From contig NC_061789.1 in assembly GCF_022458985.1 (NCBI RefSeq), positions 21,432,357-21,496,356 on the forward strand: DNA of 64,000 nucleotides, written 5' to 3'. The stretch's first letter is position 1, and each line of letters starts with the position of its first letter. Of this stretch, positions 12,208 through 22,326 are shown in pieces. The DNA comes from Mugil cephalus. Lineage: Eukaryota; Chordata; Actinopteri; Mugiliformes; Mugilidae. The notes under the pieces were generated by a model. It did not search any database. It was not told the DNA's origin and saw only the letters and a list, made by a program, of their open reading frames with translations. Made by a program: the position numbers and the translations under genes.

Positions 12208-14032
12208 GATGGCAGTCGTGTTTCACTGGTGGCAAAAGAAAGTCTAACAGCAGGCCAGCCTACTGTGTTGCCTTAGGCAAGGTGGCTCTTTCAGTTGAGC
12301 AGAAAAATGCAATAAACCTATGGTCTCTTGGCAGCTTCAGAGATGTCCCAGAATGTGTTCCTGCTGGAAACATATAAAGATTATTTTACCATGAGAATTG
12401 TATTCTTACGTAAACTATTTGTGGAATAAACATTTTCTGCATATAACAAATACATCACATACTCATAGTTGTTACACTTTCTGTACGCCTTTAATGCCTC
12501 AATATAGCATTAGTGGCTACAGCTCAACTGCTATATATTTTCTCTGTGTTTGGAGGAAGAGAGGAACAGCTCAGCACCTCCAAGCGATGTGAAACAAAAC
12601 ACCTAAGCTCAGTTTTCCCTGACAGAACTTGAAGAGATCTGTGTGAGTATATACAGGACGTTGTTTCTCAGTAAGCAGTGACCAGCATAGAAGCTGCCTT
12701 TTAATTTCACTGAATATTTTTTGCTTCCCCAGAATATTTGTTGAACTCTAAACATTGCTGCAGATACCTGTTCAGTCGAAGTATACATCTATTTTACCTT
12801 TGGGCCTTATCACGAACGGGAGGGGCTCCACTTCCCTTGTTTTTCTGACCTGATTACAGCAGCACAGCAAAAGGAGGGCTTCAGAGCATTTCAAGACCCG
12901 CAAAACTGCCAAATAACACCTAAACCTTTACACAACTACACATAGATTAATCCAGCAGAATCAAAAATAGTTCGCTGTTTTAGAACTTCTTTCCTAAAAT
13001 AAAAAAATAATAAATCTTGTTACTGTGGAGCAGCTGACACCTTTTCCTGGACATTGGAATGTTTTTACAGGCAGTCGGGGAAGAAGTTAGTCAAACTGAC
13101 AACTGTCTCCTCACCTTGACTAAGAACAAAGATGCATGAACACAGAGGATCGACCTTTGTTTTAGTCTCTAAGCTGTGTCATCCCTGTTGTGATACACTG
13201 AATATACTGTAACTGTGAACTCCTAACACACGAGTGTATCAGTACTGCACTAAGCCTGACATACTATGACAGAGCTTTGTATGTTGTAAGAGGACAGTGC
13301 ATTGAGTAAGTGGGAGTCAAGATGTTTACCGACTCTGTAGTGGTGACCAGTGCAGACCCATTTTGCTCAGTGGCTGGCTTCCTTCCTTCTTCCTGACATT
13401 ACTCACCTGGAGACCATATGAGGAATATCTAGAGACTATGCTGAATGGGCCTACCGCTGTAACTTCACAGGAACTAACAGAAAGAGTGTTAATGCCTCCC
13501 ACTGAACAGATTATATTTGAGTTGGATCTGGGATTGATGCACATAATCAGAACATTAATACCATTTCTATGAAGAAAAGACAGTCATAGGGGTTCACACA
13601 CTCACAGATTTGTGACCTTGACTTGATTCTTTAAGTAGCCTATGTCATTTAGATCCAATTAATCTTGTTCAAACGTGATGAGTATCAGATCATCCCTTTA
13701 CGCTTTCTTAGCAGTTAAGCCTAACCGTCGTGGTGGGCCACGTATGCTTCTACATGTCTGGCATAATGAGAAATAAATAAACCACTGGATGAAATCAAAG
13801 TGTAATACAACTTCTTTTTCTGCTACGTCCTCTCTGTCCCAAACTAGGACGGCCGGGGCCATTATTGCGTCAAGCGGGACGATCGGGTAGGTGAAGTATG
13901 TGACCGTGACTCAGCCATGTTTCCGAGTTTAAAAGTTTTGACCCACAAGCAAACAAAGCGACAAGAAAACGTTCAATCGCAACGACGAGCTTCATTCGTC
14001 GTCATTCCCCCCCACCCCACTTTATCTCTTAC
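12208..14032 (-). other. Probable 5' UTR intron of epn3
   Basis: A splice acceptor (TTTTGCCACCAG, minus strand) sits 17 bases before the epn3 ATG at about 12225. A strong minus-strand donor, AAG|GTAAGAG, lies at 14032/14033. The interval is therefore probably intronic. No coding or repeat unit is recognised in it. Confidence 0.45.
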
Positions 14033-14165
14033 CTTCATGCCATAGCGTGTCAGTGTGGTCCCAACTTGGGGAAGCTTTGGGCGGAATAAGAAACGCCTCC
14101 GCCTCTCCCCATATCCCGTAGCTTTCGCACAGAGGAGACCGGTGTAGAAAGGATTCATGCAAGGG
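14033..14165 (-). other. Candidate 5' noncoding first exon of epn3
   Basis: The minus strand ends in ATGGCATGAAG followed by GTAAGAG, a strong donor. The sequence is GC-richer than its surroundings, as expected near a promoter. It contains an upstream ATG at 14158 that opens a 42-codon frame; if this exon joins directly to the acceptor near 12225, that frame meets TGA at once. The 5' limit of the exon is not known. Confidence 0.45.
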
Positions 14166-16160
14166 GAACCGTATGCACTCGGAGTGAATCCGAAAGTAAA
14201 ATCGGCTGTTTTGTTTTTAAACTAAGTTGTGTGTGCAAATGCGGCCACTGGTAGCCTGCAGATAGCTCAGCCCCCCCTCTATAAACACACACACACAGTA
14301 AAAATGGATGGTGAGGGACAGAGGAGAGAGGAGGGAGGGAGGGAGGCCTGCTCAGTGCATGCAGACTCAGACTTAACCCTGTAACTGCCTGATGGAAACC
14401 ATATATGCTGAGTGGAGCAGGTGTTTAAAGCACATATAGGCTATTGGATCCTGTATTATACTGTAGCCTACATTTCCTCAAAAATAATAGCAACAACAAT
14501 AACAATAGGAGACACACTTTTAGGAGCATGGCTTGCATCTAGTTCAGGTAAATCTGACAATTGTCCATCTCATATACTAAATGACAACATTGATTTTTAT
14601 CTTACATTTCAGGAAATCTGCGCAAAAACACTGCAAGCAATACAATATCTAAATATGAGAGAAGATGCACCAAGTATGGTTAACAATTTAGGACAAATAT
14701 CATAACAACATTGCAATTTTGCTCTGTAACAAATGTGCTAATGTCATTCTACCACAGACACTAACACTTCTCAGAGATTAAGAGGGGCTATGCTAAATGG
14801 TGATGTTGTCCCAGAGGAAGTATACAAACAACCACTTTTCCTTTTCACCAGCATCGCCCCATCTATATCTGCTATTTACTTATTTATTACCACTAATGGG
14901 CTGAAGTCACATCCTTATGCATTATGCAAGGCCTGAGTCCTATATGTAATTACATGTGTTCAGATTCAGTCAAATGCGTAAGCGCGGAAGGATCTTATCG
15001 AGTTGCTGAGTGCATGAAGATTACACAACTGAGAACAATGAGTCTTGAGGTCGGCTGAGCAGGAAATACAGGAAAAACCAGCTCCACCTTAAAACAACAG
15101 ACACACTCCTGGAAATTACAAAAGGTGCAAAGTTCACAGAAATGAAAAGTTTCAGAAAGAATTAAACAAGCTCATAGAACGTTATTTCAAGATTGAAAAT
15201 TTTTTAAGGTGGATTACAGTGTGTACACTGATTTGTTGCAAACCATGTAAATACATGTGATTTACTGATTAGGTCAGCTGAGCTTTACTTCATATAACTA
15301 CTTTACTCCTCTGGTCCTCCTCCTCCTCCTATCTGTCTTTATTTCTCCTGAAAACAGATGCATGAGCATTCTTTGTTTCCCAACAAAGACACAGGTCAGG
15401 GCAGGGGGACATGCAGGCAAGGTCTGGGAAAACAGGGGGAGGAGATCACACAGTCTACCATGACGTCACACAGAAGAGAGAGAGAGAATGAGAATGAGAA
15501 TGTTACTTAAGTTGTGTGGATATGAATACTCAGTCATCATGTCCTCTGTGGTGTTGGACACAAACATTTGTATCATTTTTTTTCTCTACTGCCCCCTGGT
15601 GGTATTGTATTCTCTGAATGTTGGAATATTGTATTGTCATTCAATCACTTGTTCTCAAAAGCAAGGAAACAGAATATTTGCAGTTTGCATGCACATGTTT
15701 TTCTTTCTGTTTGTTTGTTTGTTTGTTTTTGTAGAATATCCACTGAACCACTACAGAATGTACCATGCAAGAGGGGTGTACCTCAAATAAATATGGTCAC
15801 TACACCTTGATGGTCTATTTTGACCACTCCTTCATAGCACCACAGCTCATCTACATAAAACAAGAGTGTTGTTGTACCTGCATGACTCTCTGTTCTCACT
15901 TTCCGGGAGGACACAAAAGCACAGCAGACACATTTCTTTGTGTGTGCCGCTCCCACAACAAGTGGAACTGAAATCCCACACTATTCAGATATGGGGAGTC
16001 AGTGGTAAAAAATAATTGAATGGAAAAAGGACCTGTCATGTAGGCCAGGTTAGGGTTAGGGAGCAACATCTGCAAGAATCTACAAGTCAACTGTCCTTTA
16101 TTAAGTACTTGTGCATGGAGAGAAGCTCATATGCTACATGCTCAGGCTAACATCTTTCTT
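14166..16160. other. Intergenic, no gene seen
   Basis: AT-rich intergenic sequence. It has a short CA run near 14286, a GAGG-rich stretch near 14320-14346, a CTCF-like core near 15589 and a (GTTT)n tract near 15708-15730. I see no coding region. Confidence 0.6.
15589..15603 (-). promoter_or_regulatory. CTCF-like core motif (minus strand)
   Basis: CTGCCCCCTGGTGGT is the reverse complement of ACCACCAGGGGGCAG, a close match to the CTCF core. It lies in the gene-poor interval between epn3 and the RASD gene. Binding is not shown. Confidence 0.35.
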
Positions 16161-16164
16161 TGAT

Positions 16165-17190
16165 GTTACAGACCAGTCACGCTGACATGCAGCATAATAA
16201 AGACCATGGAGAGGCTGCTGCTCCATCACACCAGGCCCCAGGTCTGTCACTGTCCATCTGACTATCTCACACTTGACAGGGGGAATGCTGCTGTGAGGAT
16301 CACGTTGTTGTTGTTTTTTACTTTTTCAGTGCATTCAACACCTTTGTGCCCGTGACTGACAGACAAGCTAATAGAGATGGGAGTGGACTCACACTTCACT
16401 TCCTGTGACCTCAGTTTGTCAGGTTGGGGAACTGCACATTCAGAACAATCAGCAGCAGCACTGGAGCACCATGAGTGACTGTGCCCTACCCTGTCCTATT
16501 CATCCTGTGCACTTCAGACTTCAATTATAACACAGTGATGTCATATGCAGAAGTTCTCAGATGACAATGCAGTTGTGGGATGTATGGACAAGAGCACGAT
16601 TACAAGAATCTGGTGAGTAACTTTGTCTCACGATGCAGAGAAAACCACTTTTGGCTCAATATAGCAAAAACCAAAGAGATGTACTGGATTTCTGAAGGAG
16701 TGTGTAGAGGTGGTTCAGAACAACAAGTACCTGGGTCTACAGCTGGAACACAAACTGGACTGGATGGCTAACATAAACTTAGTATCCAAAGAAAGACCAG
16801 AGTTGTCTCTATTTTCTTAGGAGGCTAAGGCCGTTTAACATCTGCTGGAAGCTGCTCAACATGTTCTATCAGACTTTTGTTGTGGTGTGCTAGGGAGGCA
16901 GCACTAAGAAGAAGGACACCTCATGGATGGACAAACTGATACAGAAGGCAGGCTCTGTGGTAGGGCAGAGCTGGAGTTCCTGACGCTGACGGCAAAGACA
17001 AGGACCTTGAACATACTCGGGTCCATCATGAACAATATCCACCACCCTGTACACAACAACATAGTCAGGCAGAAAAGCTTGTTCAGTGACAGGCTGCTGT
17101 CTCTGTCCTGCTCAATGGACAGGTTGAAGAGGTTATTTGTCCACCAGGCTAGATCTTATGTCAGTTATATTACATTTCTGCTAGACGTTT
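16165..17190 (+). mobile_element. Decayed LINE (L2/CR1/Rex1 group) reverse transcriptase
   Basis: Scattered reverse-transcriptase stretches keep their order on the plus strand but shift frame: RPVTLTC with KTMERLLLHH near 16175-16215, a GCALPC stretch near 16480, a FSDDNAVVG stretch (the xADD active-site region) near 16550, NNKYLGLQLEHKLDW near 16720, then RRLRPFNICWKLLNMFYQ near 16825, KKDTSWMDKLIQKAGSVVG near 16915 and LNILGSIMNNIHHP near 17010. There are many interruptions and the endonuclease part is missing. It is an old, dead, 5'-truncated copy. Confidence 0.8.
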
Positions 17191-18925
17191 TGATAATAAA
17201 CCTTTCAGCATGACATTCATATGTCCTGACAATTTTAGTGAGTACAGTAAATAGTGGTATTTTTGTGTAGTATACATATATACATATATATGTGCATTTT
17301 ATGTGCTTAACATTTAACATAACATTTTTGCAAACCTTGGATATGTTGGTGCCGTTTGTTTTGTTCTTGATGTGACCTTGAGTCTGATTAATTTATTCCT
17401 TTTTATATAAATATTCTGGATGAAGAAAATGGATGACTTGAAGTTCTGGTCCCACACCACTCTCAGACTTTGAGGACAAAATGACATGAAGTGCGTCTGG
17501 TCCTCAATGAGGAGGTATTGTACACATGGTTTCATGCAGTTTCTATTTGTGTCCATGTGTCTATGGGTGTTTACACTGACTGGTGATGTTCATTGGTCCT
17601 GTACAGAAATAAAACCTATGCTCTGCAGTGGCATGTGCATGAACACTTAAGCGTAGCTATATGTTAACCTCCAGAAGGGTATGGAACCAGAGGAGGAGGG
17701 AACAAGACGAGCCCTGCTGCTTAAACAGGCACACACAACAATTACATTATTTCACCAACAGACCATTCTGTGAGTGTGAATGGTTGTTTGTCTCTTTGTT
17801 GTCCCTGTGGTAGACTCGTGACCTGTCCAGGGTGTAACCCACCTCTCGCCTGATGTCCGCTAGGACAGGCTCCAGCAACCTCAACCTGACCTCAACTACA
17901 GTGAACATGTATGGGGCACAGGAAGGATGAGTAATACAGACCTCTCATAACAAAAAGTCCCTTGGAATATCACGTGAAACCATTACAATAATGATAATCA
18001 AGTATTGTATAATACATTCCATTGCTTTGTATTTTTGTTGTTGTTGTTTTGTTGGAATGAGGCATTGGATCTGAAATTGTTCAGATTATGTGGGCAGTCA
18101 ATTCAGAGCAACTGCCCTTGGTTTTTGAAAAGGATAGTTTGATGGAGTATCTGCCTCACTTTTACTGCATGTTCCCTCTCTTTCAATGAACTAACAAATA
18201 CTTAGTGCTGTTCAATAGTTAGATGTCCTTCGGCTTTTACTGCGTTCCCCTGCTACACCTACACTCTAAAATCTCTCAATGCCTGTGACTGCATTCACAT
18301 TCTCTCGCCATAAATGTAACACATTTGCTATATGACCTTTTAGCAATGCTCCAGTTAATGTGAGTGGGTCTTTATACTGTAGGTGTACAATGGAAAATGA
18401 AATCCACTAAAACTCATAATCAGACTCTGTGAATCATAGAGCAGAGAGGGAGCTGTGTCTCTTAACACTGGGAGCAAGTCGTGATCACAGTAGAAAATAA
18501 AGGCGCTTGTATATAAGCCCAGTTCATATGAGCCTCATAAATAATGCATGCGATAATGTGATCCCAGATGCACTGTGCTGTTTTTTAGCTTGTGCAGAGA
18601 GGTATTTTAAGTGGTTTAGAAAATACTAAACATCAAATACTGAAAAAACACAACATATGGCAAAACAATGCAGAAAAAAATGAGTCCCACACAAGCAGGC
18701 TGTACTTTACCAGTATATCCATAATGAGTTACACGTGCAGGAAAGGTGCTAAAATAGAAGATGTACCTTTAATTAGGATCGAGCAAATAGATAATTTGTC
18801 TCTTATCAAAATCTGTTTGGATCCCAGCTGACACTTTGGTGTATAGTTCTAGAGTCTCTAAGGGTAAGATACTGACTGATAAATTAAATAGATGAAGAGT
18901 GTGAGACGGGGAAAGAGACGTCGTG
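17191..18925. other. Intergenic, no gene seen
   Basis: AT-rich spacer between the LINE remnant and the RASD promoter. Apart from a short teleost repeat piece near 17760-17915, nothing recognisable was found. Confidence 0.55.
17760..17915 (+). repeat. Teleost interspersed repeat fragment
   Basis: GTGACCTGTCCAGGGTGTAA followed by a CCTCTCGCC stretch and a GACAGGCTCCAGCAACCTC stretch is a signature seen widely in fish genomes. Its class is uncertain, and it is short and diverged. Confidence 0.5.
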
Positions 18926-18927
18926 CC

Positions 18928-19076
18928 TCTATAAAAGGAAAGTGTTCTGAACGAGAGCAATGACGCATGCACTGGGCTCATGCGGGCATATAAGAGAGGA
19001 CACTCCGATTTCTTTCGGTGGACACATGGGGAAGCAACTGAGCTCCTTGGCTGAGATTCTGATAGCCTCCCTGTGA
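18928..19076 (+). promoter_or_regulatory. RASD-gene core promoter and leader with uORF
   Basis: A TATA box (CTATAAAAG) lies at 18929-18937 and a second TATAAG at 18988-18993, upstream of the RASD start at 19101. The leader contains an ATG at 19026 that opens a 16-codon reading frame (starting MGKQLSSLAE) and stops at 19074-19076, 24 bases before the main start. This could reduce or regulate translation. Motifs are seen directly; activity is inferred. Confidence 0.5.
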
Positions 19077-19100
19077 CTGGAGACGTCTGATAGCATTGAG

Positions 19101-20344
19101 ATGAACATAACCGAGAAGCTGTACCTTCCTGTTGATGGCATCCTAGAAATGTTCGGCTCTCTCACCGGGCCTCACCAATCACGCATTACGCACCCATCAC
19201 TTCAGAGCGCTGCTCTCATCCAGCACCCGAAAGTCTCAAACATATCGAAGACAGGCATGGGCATCATCAAAGCAGCCAAATGGTGTTGGAGACAGCATGA
19301 TAAGACAGTGATTGCAAGTCGACCCTCAAGTTCTGGCAGTCGGCATGTATCGACTGATCGACTCCCAAAAAGCGCAGGGGATCTGCTGGAGCTGAGTCTG
19401 ACCAAGCCCAAGAACTGCCACAGAATAGTTGTGCTCGGGGCGCCCAAAGTAGGTAAAACCAACATAATCCACCGATTCCTAGGCGAAGAATTTGAAGAGC
19501 AATATGAGCCCACAACCGAGGACTTCCAAAGAAAGCTGTTCCACATAAGAGGGGAGACATACCAGATTGATCTTCTGGACGCGCCGAGAGAGAGGGACTT
19601 CCCTGCAAAACGGAGATTATCCATACTGACAGGTCAGAGTCGGAAGTGTATAATGTATATTTAGAAATAGTTAATAAGAGATTGTTGAATTGTTTGTTTT
19701 ATTTGAGCTATTTCTTTTTTTGGAATTTCGAATTAAGATGAACATCCGTTGTAACGTCCCACATGTTTAAATAAGTAGTGATCGTCCTTACTTTCCATTT
19801 GTTAATTAACTATGTGTCTGCAGGTGACATTTTTCTGCTCGTCTTCAGTTTGGATGACAGAGCATCTTTCAACGAAGTCTCTGAGCTGCTCAACGAGATA
19901 CAAGTTGCTAAGGCAAAATTACTTAAATCAAAAAATTCAGCGAGAGTGCCAGTTGTGATATGCGGCAATAAAGCGGACTTGGGTACACAGAGAGTCATCA
20001 GTCGTTCAGAAGTGGAGAGAATCATCGGTGAAGACGTCCCAGTCTTCGAAATTTCAGCTAAAAACGGAACCGGGCTAGAAGACGTGTTCAGAGCCCTTGC
20101 CACTCTGGGCGGACTGCCTGACGAGACCAGCCCGTCGAGACATCAGATCATGTCTATCCTTTCCTACCAGTCGCTTTGCATGGGCCGGAGAGGTAGGAAA
20201 GAGAGGCGTACGACGCGGGGACTAGGTGTGCCCTGTGCCGCTGTGGACCCTCTGGCGCGCCGCCCGAGCTTCAACAGCGACCTCCGAGTGGTGCTTGGAT
20301 CAAGCACCAAACACAACAAACCCGAGAAGTGTCAGATTCAATGA
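19101..20344 (+). CDS. RASD-family (Dexras/Rhes-like) small GTPase with altered G3 motif
   Basis: Ras-like protein of the RASD family, signalling GTPases that act near G-protein and adenylyl cyclase pathways. Two exons, 19101-19632 and 19824-20344, give 350 aa, against 281 (RASD1) and 266 (RASD2). The extra length is an N-terminal extension of about 70 residues; an internal Met (MGIIKAAKW, 19257) is an alternative start. Motifs: G1 GAPKVGKT, G2 region EPTTEDFQRK, G4 CGNKADL, G5 ISAKNG. The family G3, LDTSG in RASD1, is here LLDAPRERD, so the DxxG glycine is missing. FPAKRRLSILTG, split over the intron, and ARRPSFNSDLR in the C-terminal cationic region are family signatures. The C-terminus CQIQ is a prenylation (CaaX) box. 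It is a fish paralogue; the exact member is not settled. ATTAAA near 20501 may serve as polyadenylation signal. Confidence 0.88.
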
Positions 20345-21199
20345 ATTGTGGCATATCTCGAAAAAACATATTGTAGTAGTATGCTGCAATATCGAATATG
20401 TAAGGAGTTATACTCTGTAGCACCTGGCTGGACCAGTGCATTCTTATCTTGCCAATTTTTAAGTGTGACTGTATTATTCTTATTCTTATTGTAAACTATA
20501 ATTAAACTCGATTATTTCTATTTTTATATGAAGTTTGTCGTCATCTGTTCCACCAATCGGTTTATTTCACCAATTGAACAAACTGACCAAGGAGATAGAG
20601 GTAGATATTTTTAGACTACGGTCATAAGTGTGTGGGAGGAGAGAGGATGCGTCAAGAGACACCAGCCTCCTGCGTCTGAATACATATCTATGGTCTGACT
20701 ATATCTGATGTCAGACGCAGGAGATTGTTCACATTTCAGAACGCCCACGTGGATGTGACGAGCATCACGGATCGACGCGTGACAATGGTTGTTAATCAGC
20801 CCTCGTAGTCTACACGTACTCGTGTCACCATGGCAACTATTTCAAGGAAACAAGAGTCAGAGTATCATTTATTATATGGGCTGAGGCGGACGAGAGGAGA
20901 GACACGTAATAATATCAGCACCATGGAGAGAGCCCAGTGATGAGTAAACTCAGCCTGTATAATGTCTACTCTCTTAACAAGAAAGGGAGAGGGCAGGACA
21001 ACGGTAATTCTGATCTTAGTTCCTCTTCTGCTCAGATTACTTTATGTGCAGAGTAGGCTATGTTTAATTTTGTCTTTGATTTTTAATCACAGCATTTGAC
21101 AGTGAACTGCAACATCATGCACTGATCAGCAACAACATTAAAATCAAGTGAGATGAAGATAAATATTGATGACCATCTTATAACAATACAATGTTCTGC
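20345..21199. other. Region downstream of the RASD gene
   Basis: Contains the RASD 3' UTR. Two similar GTCTGA/GACGCAGGAG stretches in opposite orientation occur near 20670-20725 (CTCCTGCGTCTGA and TCAGACGCAGGAG), forming a 13-base inverted repeat. No gene is recognised. Confidence 0.5.
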
Positions 21200-21337
21200 G
21201 GGGAAACCTGGCATTCATATGGATGTTACAGACATGTACCACCCACCTAGACCAGACCAGGCACACCCACCCCATAGCAATGTCACCATCTTGTGCAAAT
21301 GTCTTAGAAACAACTCAAAAAAATGAAGAACAGCATA
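21200..21337 (+). repeat. Dispersed repeat, copy 1 of 2
   Basis: CATTCATATGGATGTTACAG through CAACTCAAAAAAATGAAGAA to ACAGCATAAGGT is closely similar to 29947-30120. The shared block includes CCTAGACCAGACCAGGCAC. The class of the repeat is not known to me; it looks like a truncated teleost retroelement. Confidence 0.65.
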
Positions 21338-21400
21338 AGGTGTTCAATTCAATTCAGTTTTGTTTATATAGTATCACTAACAATACAAATTGTGTCAATA
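21338..21400 (+). repeat. Teleost TTCAATTCAATTCAGTTTT repeat fragment
   Basis: TTCAATTCAATTCAGTTTTG followed by TTTATATAGTATCACTAACA is a short piece of the same widespread fish repeat found more fully at 37410-37660. It lies between the dispersed repeat and the LINE. Confidence 0.6.
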
Positions 21401-21439
21401 ATAATAATAATCCATTTTATTTATAAGCATATTAAAAAA

Positions 21440-22115
21440 TAAAATACATAAAAGATTTAGTTTATAAACTTTGTCAGTGTCGGTAGCTTTGTTGAAACGG
21501 GGGTTTTGAGATGAGATTTAAAAATGGTCAGTGTGTCAGTGTTGGACGGAAGGGAATTCCAGAGGCTGGGGGCAGGGTGGCTGAATCCTCTGGACCCTAT
21601 GGTGGCCATGTGGGCAGGAGGGATGGCGAGGCTGATGGGTGATGATGATCTGAGGCTGGGTGTGTTGACGTGGAGACATTCTTTCAGATATGGTGGGGCG
21701 AGGTTGTGGGTGGCTTTGAACGTTGGAAGGAGGATTTTATAGACGATGCCCAGCCAGTGAAGCTGCTGGAGAACTGGGGTGATGTGATGGGAACAAGGGG
21801 TCCTGGCGATAATCTGAGCTACAGCATGAAGAAGTTGTAGTTTACGGAGGGACTTGAGAGGGAGACCAATAATCCAGACGGGAGGTGACGAGACAGTGGA
21901 CCAGGATGGCAGTGTTGTCACCAGTGAGGGATGGATGGAGACGGTTGATATTGCATGATGGAAATATGCAGACGAGGTGATGTTAGTAATGTGAGTGTTG
22001 AAAGACAGTGTGCCGTCAAGAACAACACCCAAACTCTTGACGTGAGAGGAGGGAGAGGCAGAGGAGTTGTCAGTGATGATGGTGAAACTGTTGGCTTTTG
22101 AGAGGATGGATTTAG
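21440..22115 (-). mobile_element. L2-type LINE, 3' end of the reverse-transcriptase ORF
   Basis: The minus strand stays open for about 215 codons from near 22115 to a stop at 21457 and reads as the C-terminal part of a fish L2-type LINE ORF2: KSLGVVLDGTLSF, then SLRKLQLLHAVAQII, SHHITPVLQQLHWL, YKILLPTFKATHNLAPPYL, and FSHPAPSLWNSLP near the end. The catalytic reverse-transcriptase core and endonuclease are absent (5' truncation). The lack of stops suggests it is fairly young, much younger than the LINE at 16.2-17.2 kb. Confidence 0.82.
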
Positions 22116-22326
22116 AACCAATAAAATAAATGAATAAATGCCTACATTTAGAGATTTGGCCACAACATGAACCTGAATTTTCGGATAAACGGTGGAAAGA
22201 CTACAACAAATTCTGCTCAAGTGTAGATACCATTTATTGAATTTCATTGTTTTCCATGCTTGTCAGCTACAAAACAAAACATCCACAAACACATATTCTA
22301 TGAAGTTGTCTGCTCTGTTAAGGGGT

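Noticed and set aside
16047-16062. GGTTAGGGTTAGGG, telomere-like
   Set aside because: Only two units; too short to be an interstitial telomere.
19202-19624. Open frames antisense to the RASD exon
   Set aside because: They are out-of-frame shadows of the well-supported plus-strand RASD coding exon.
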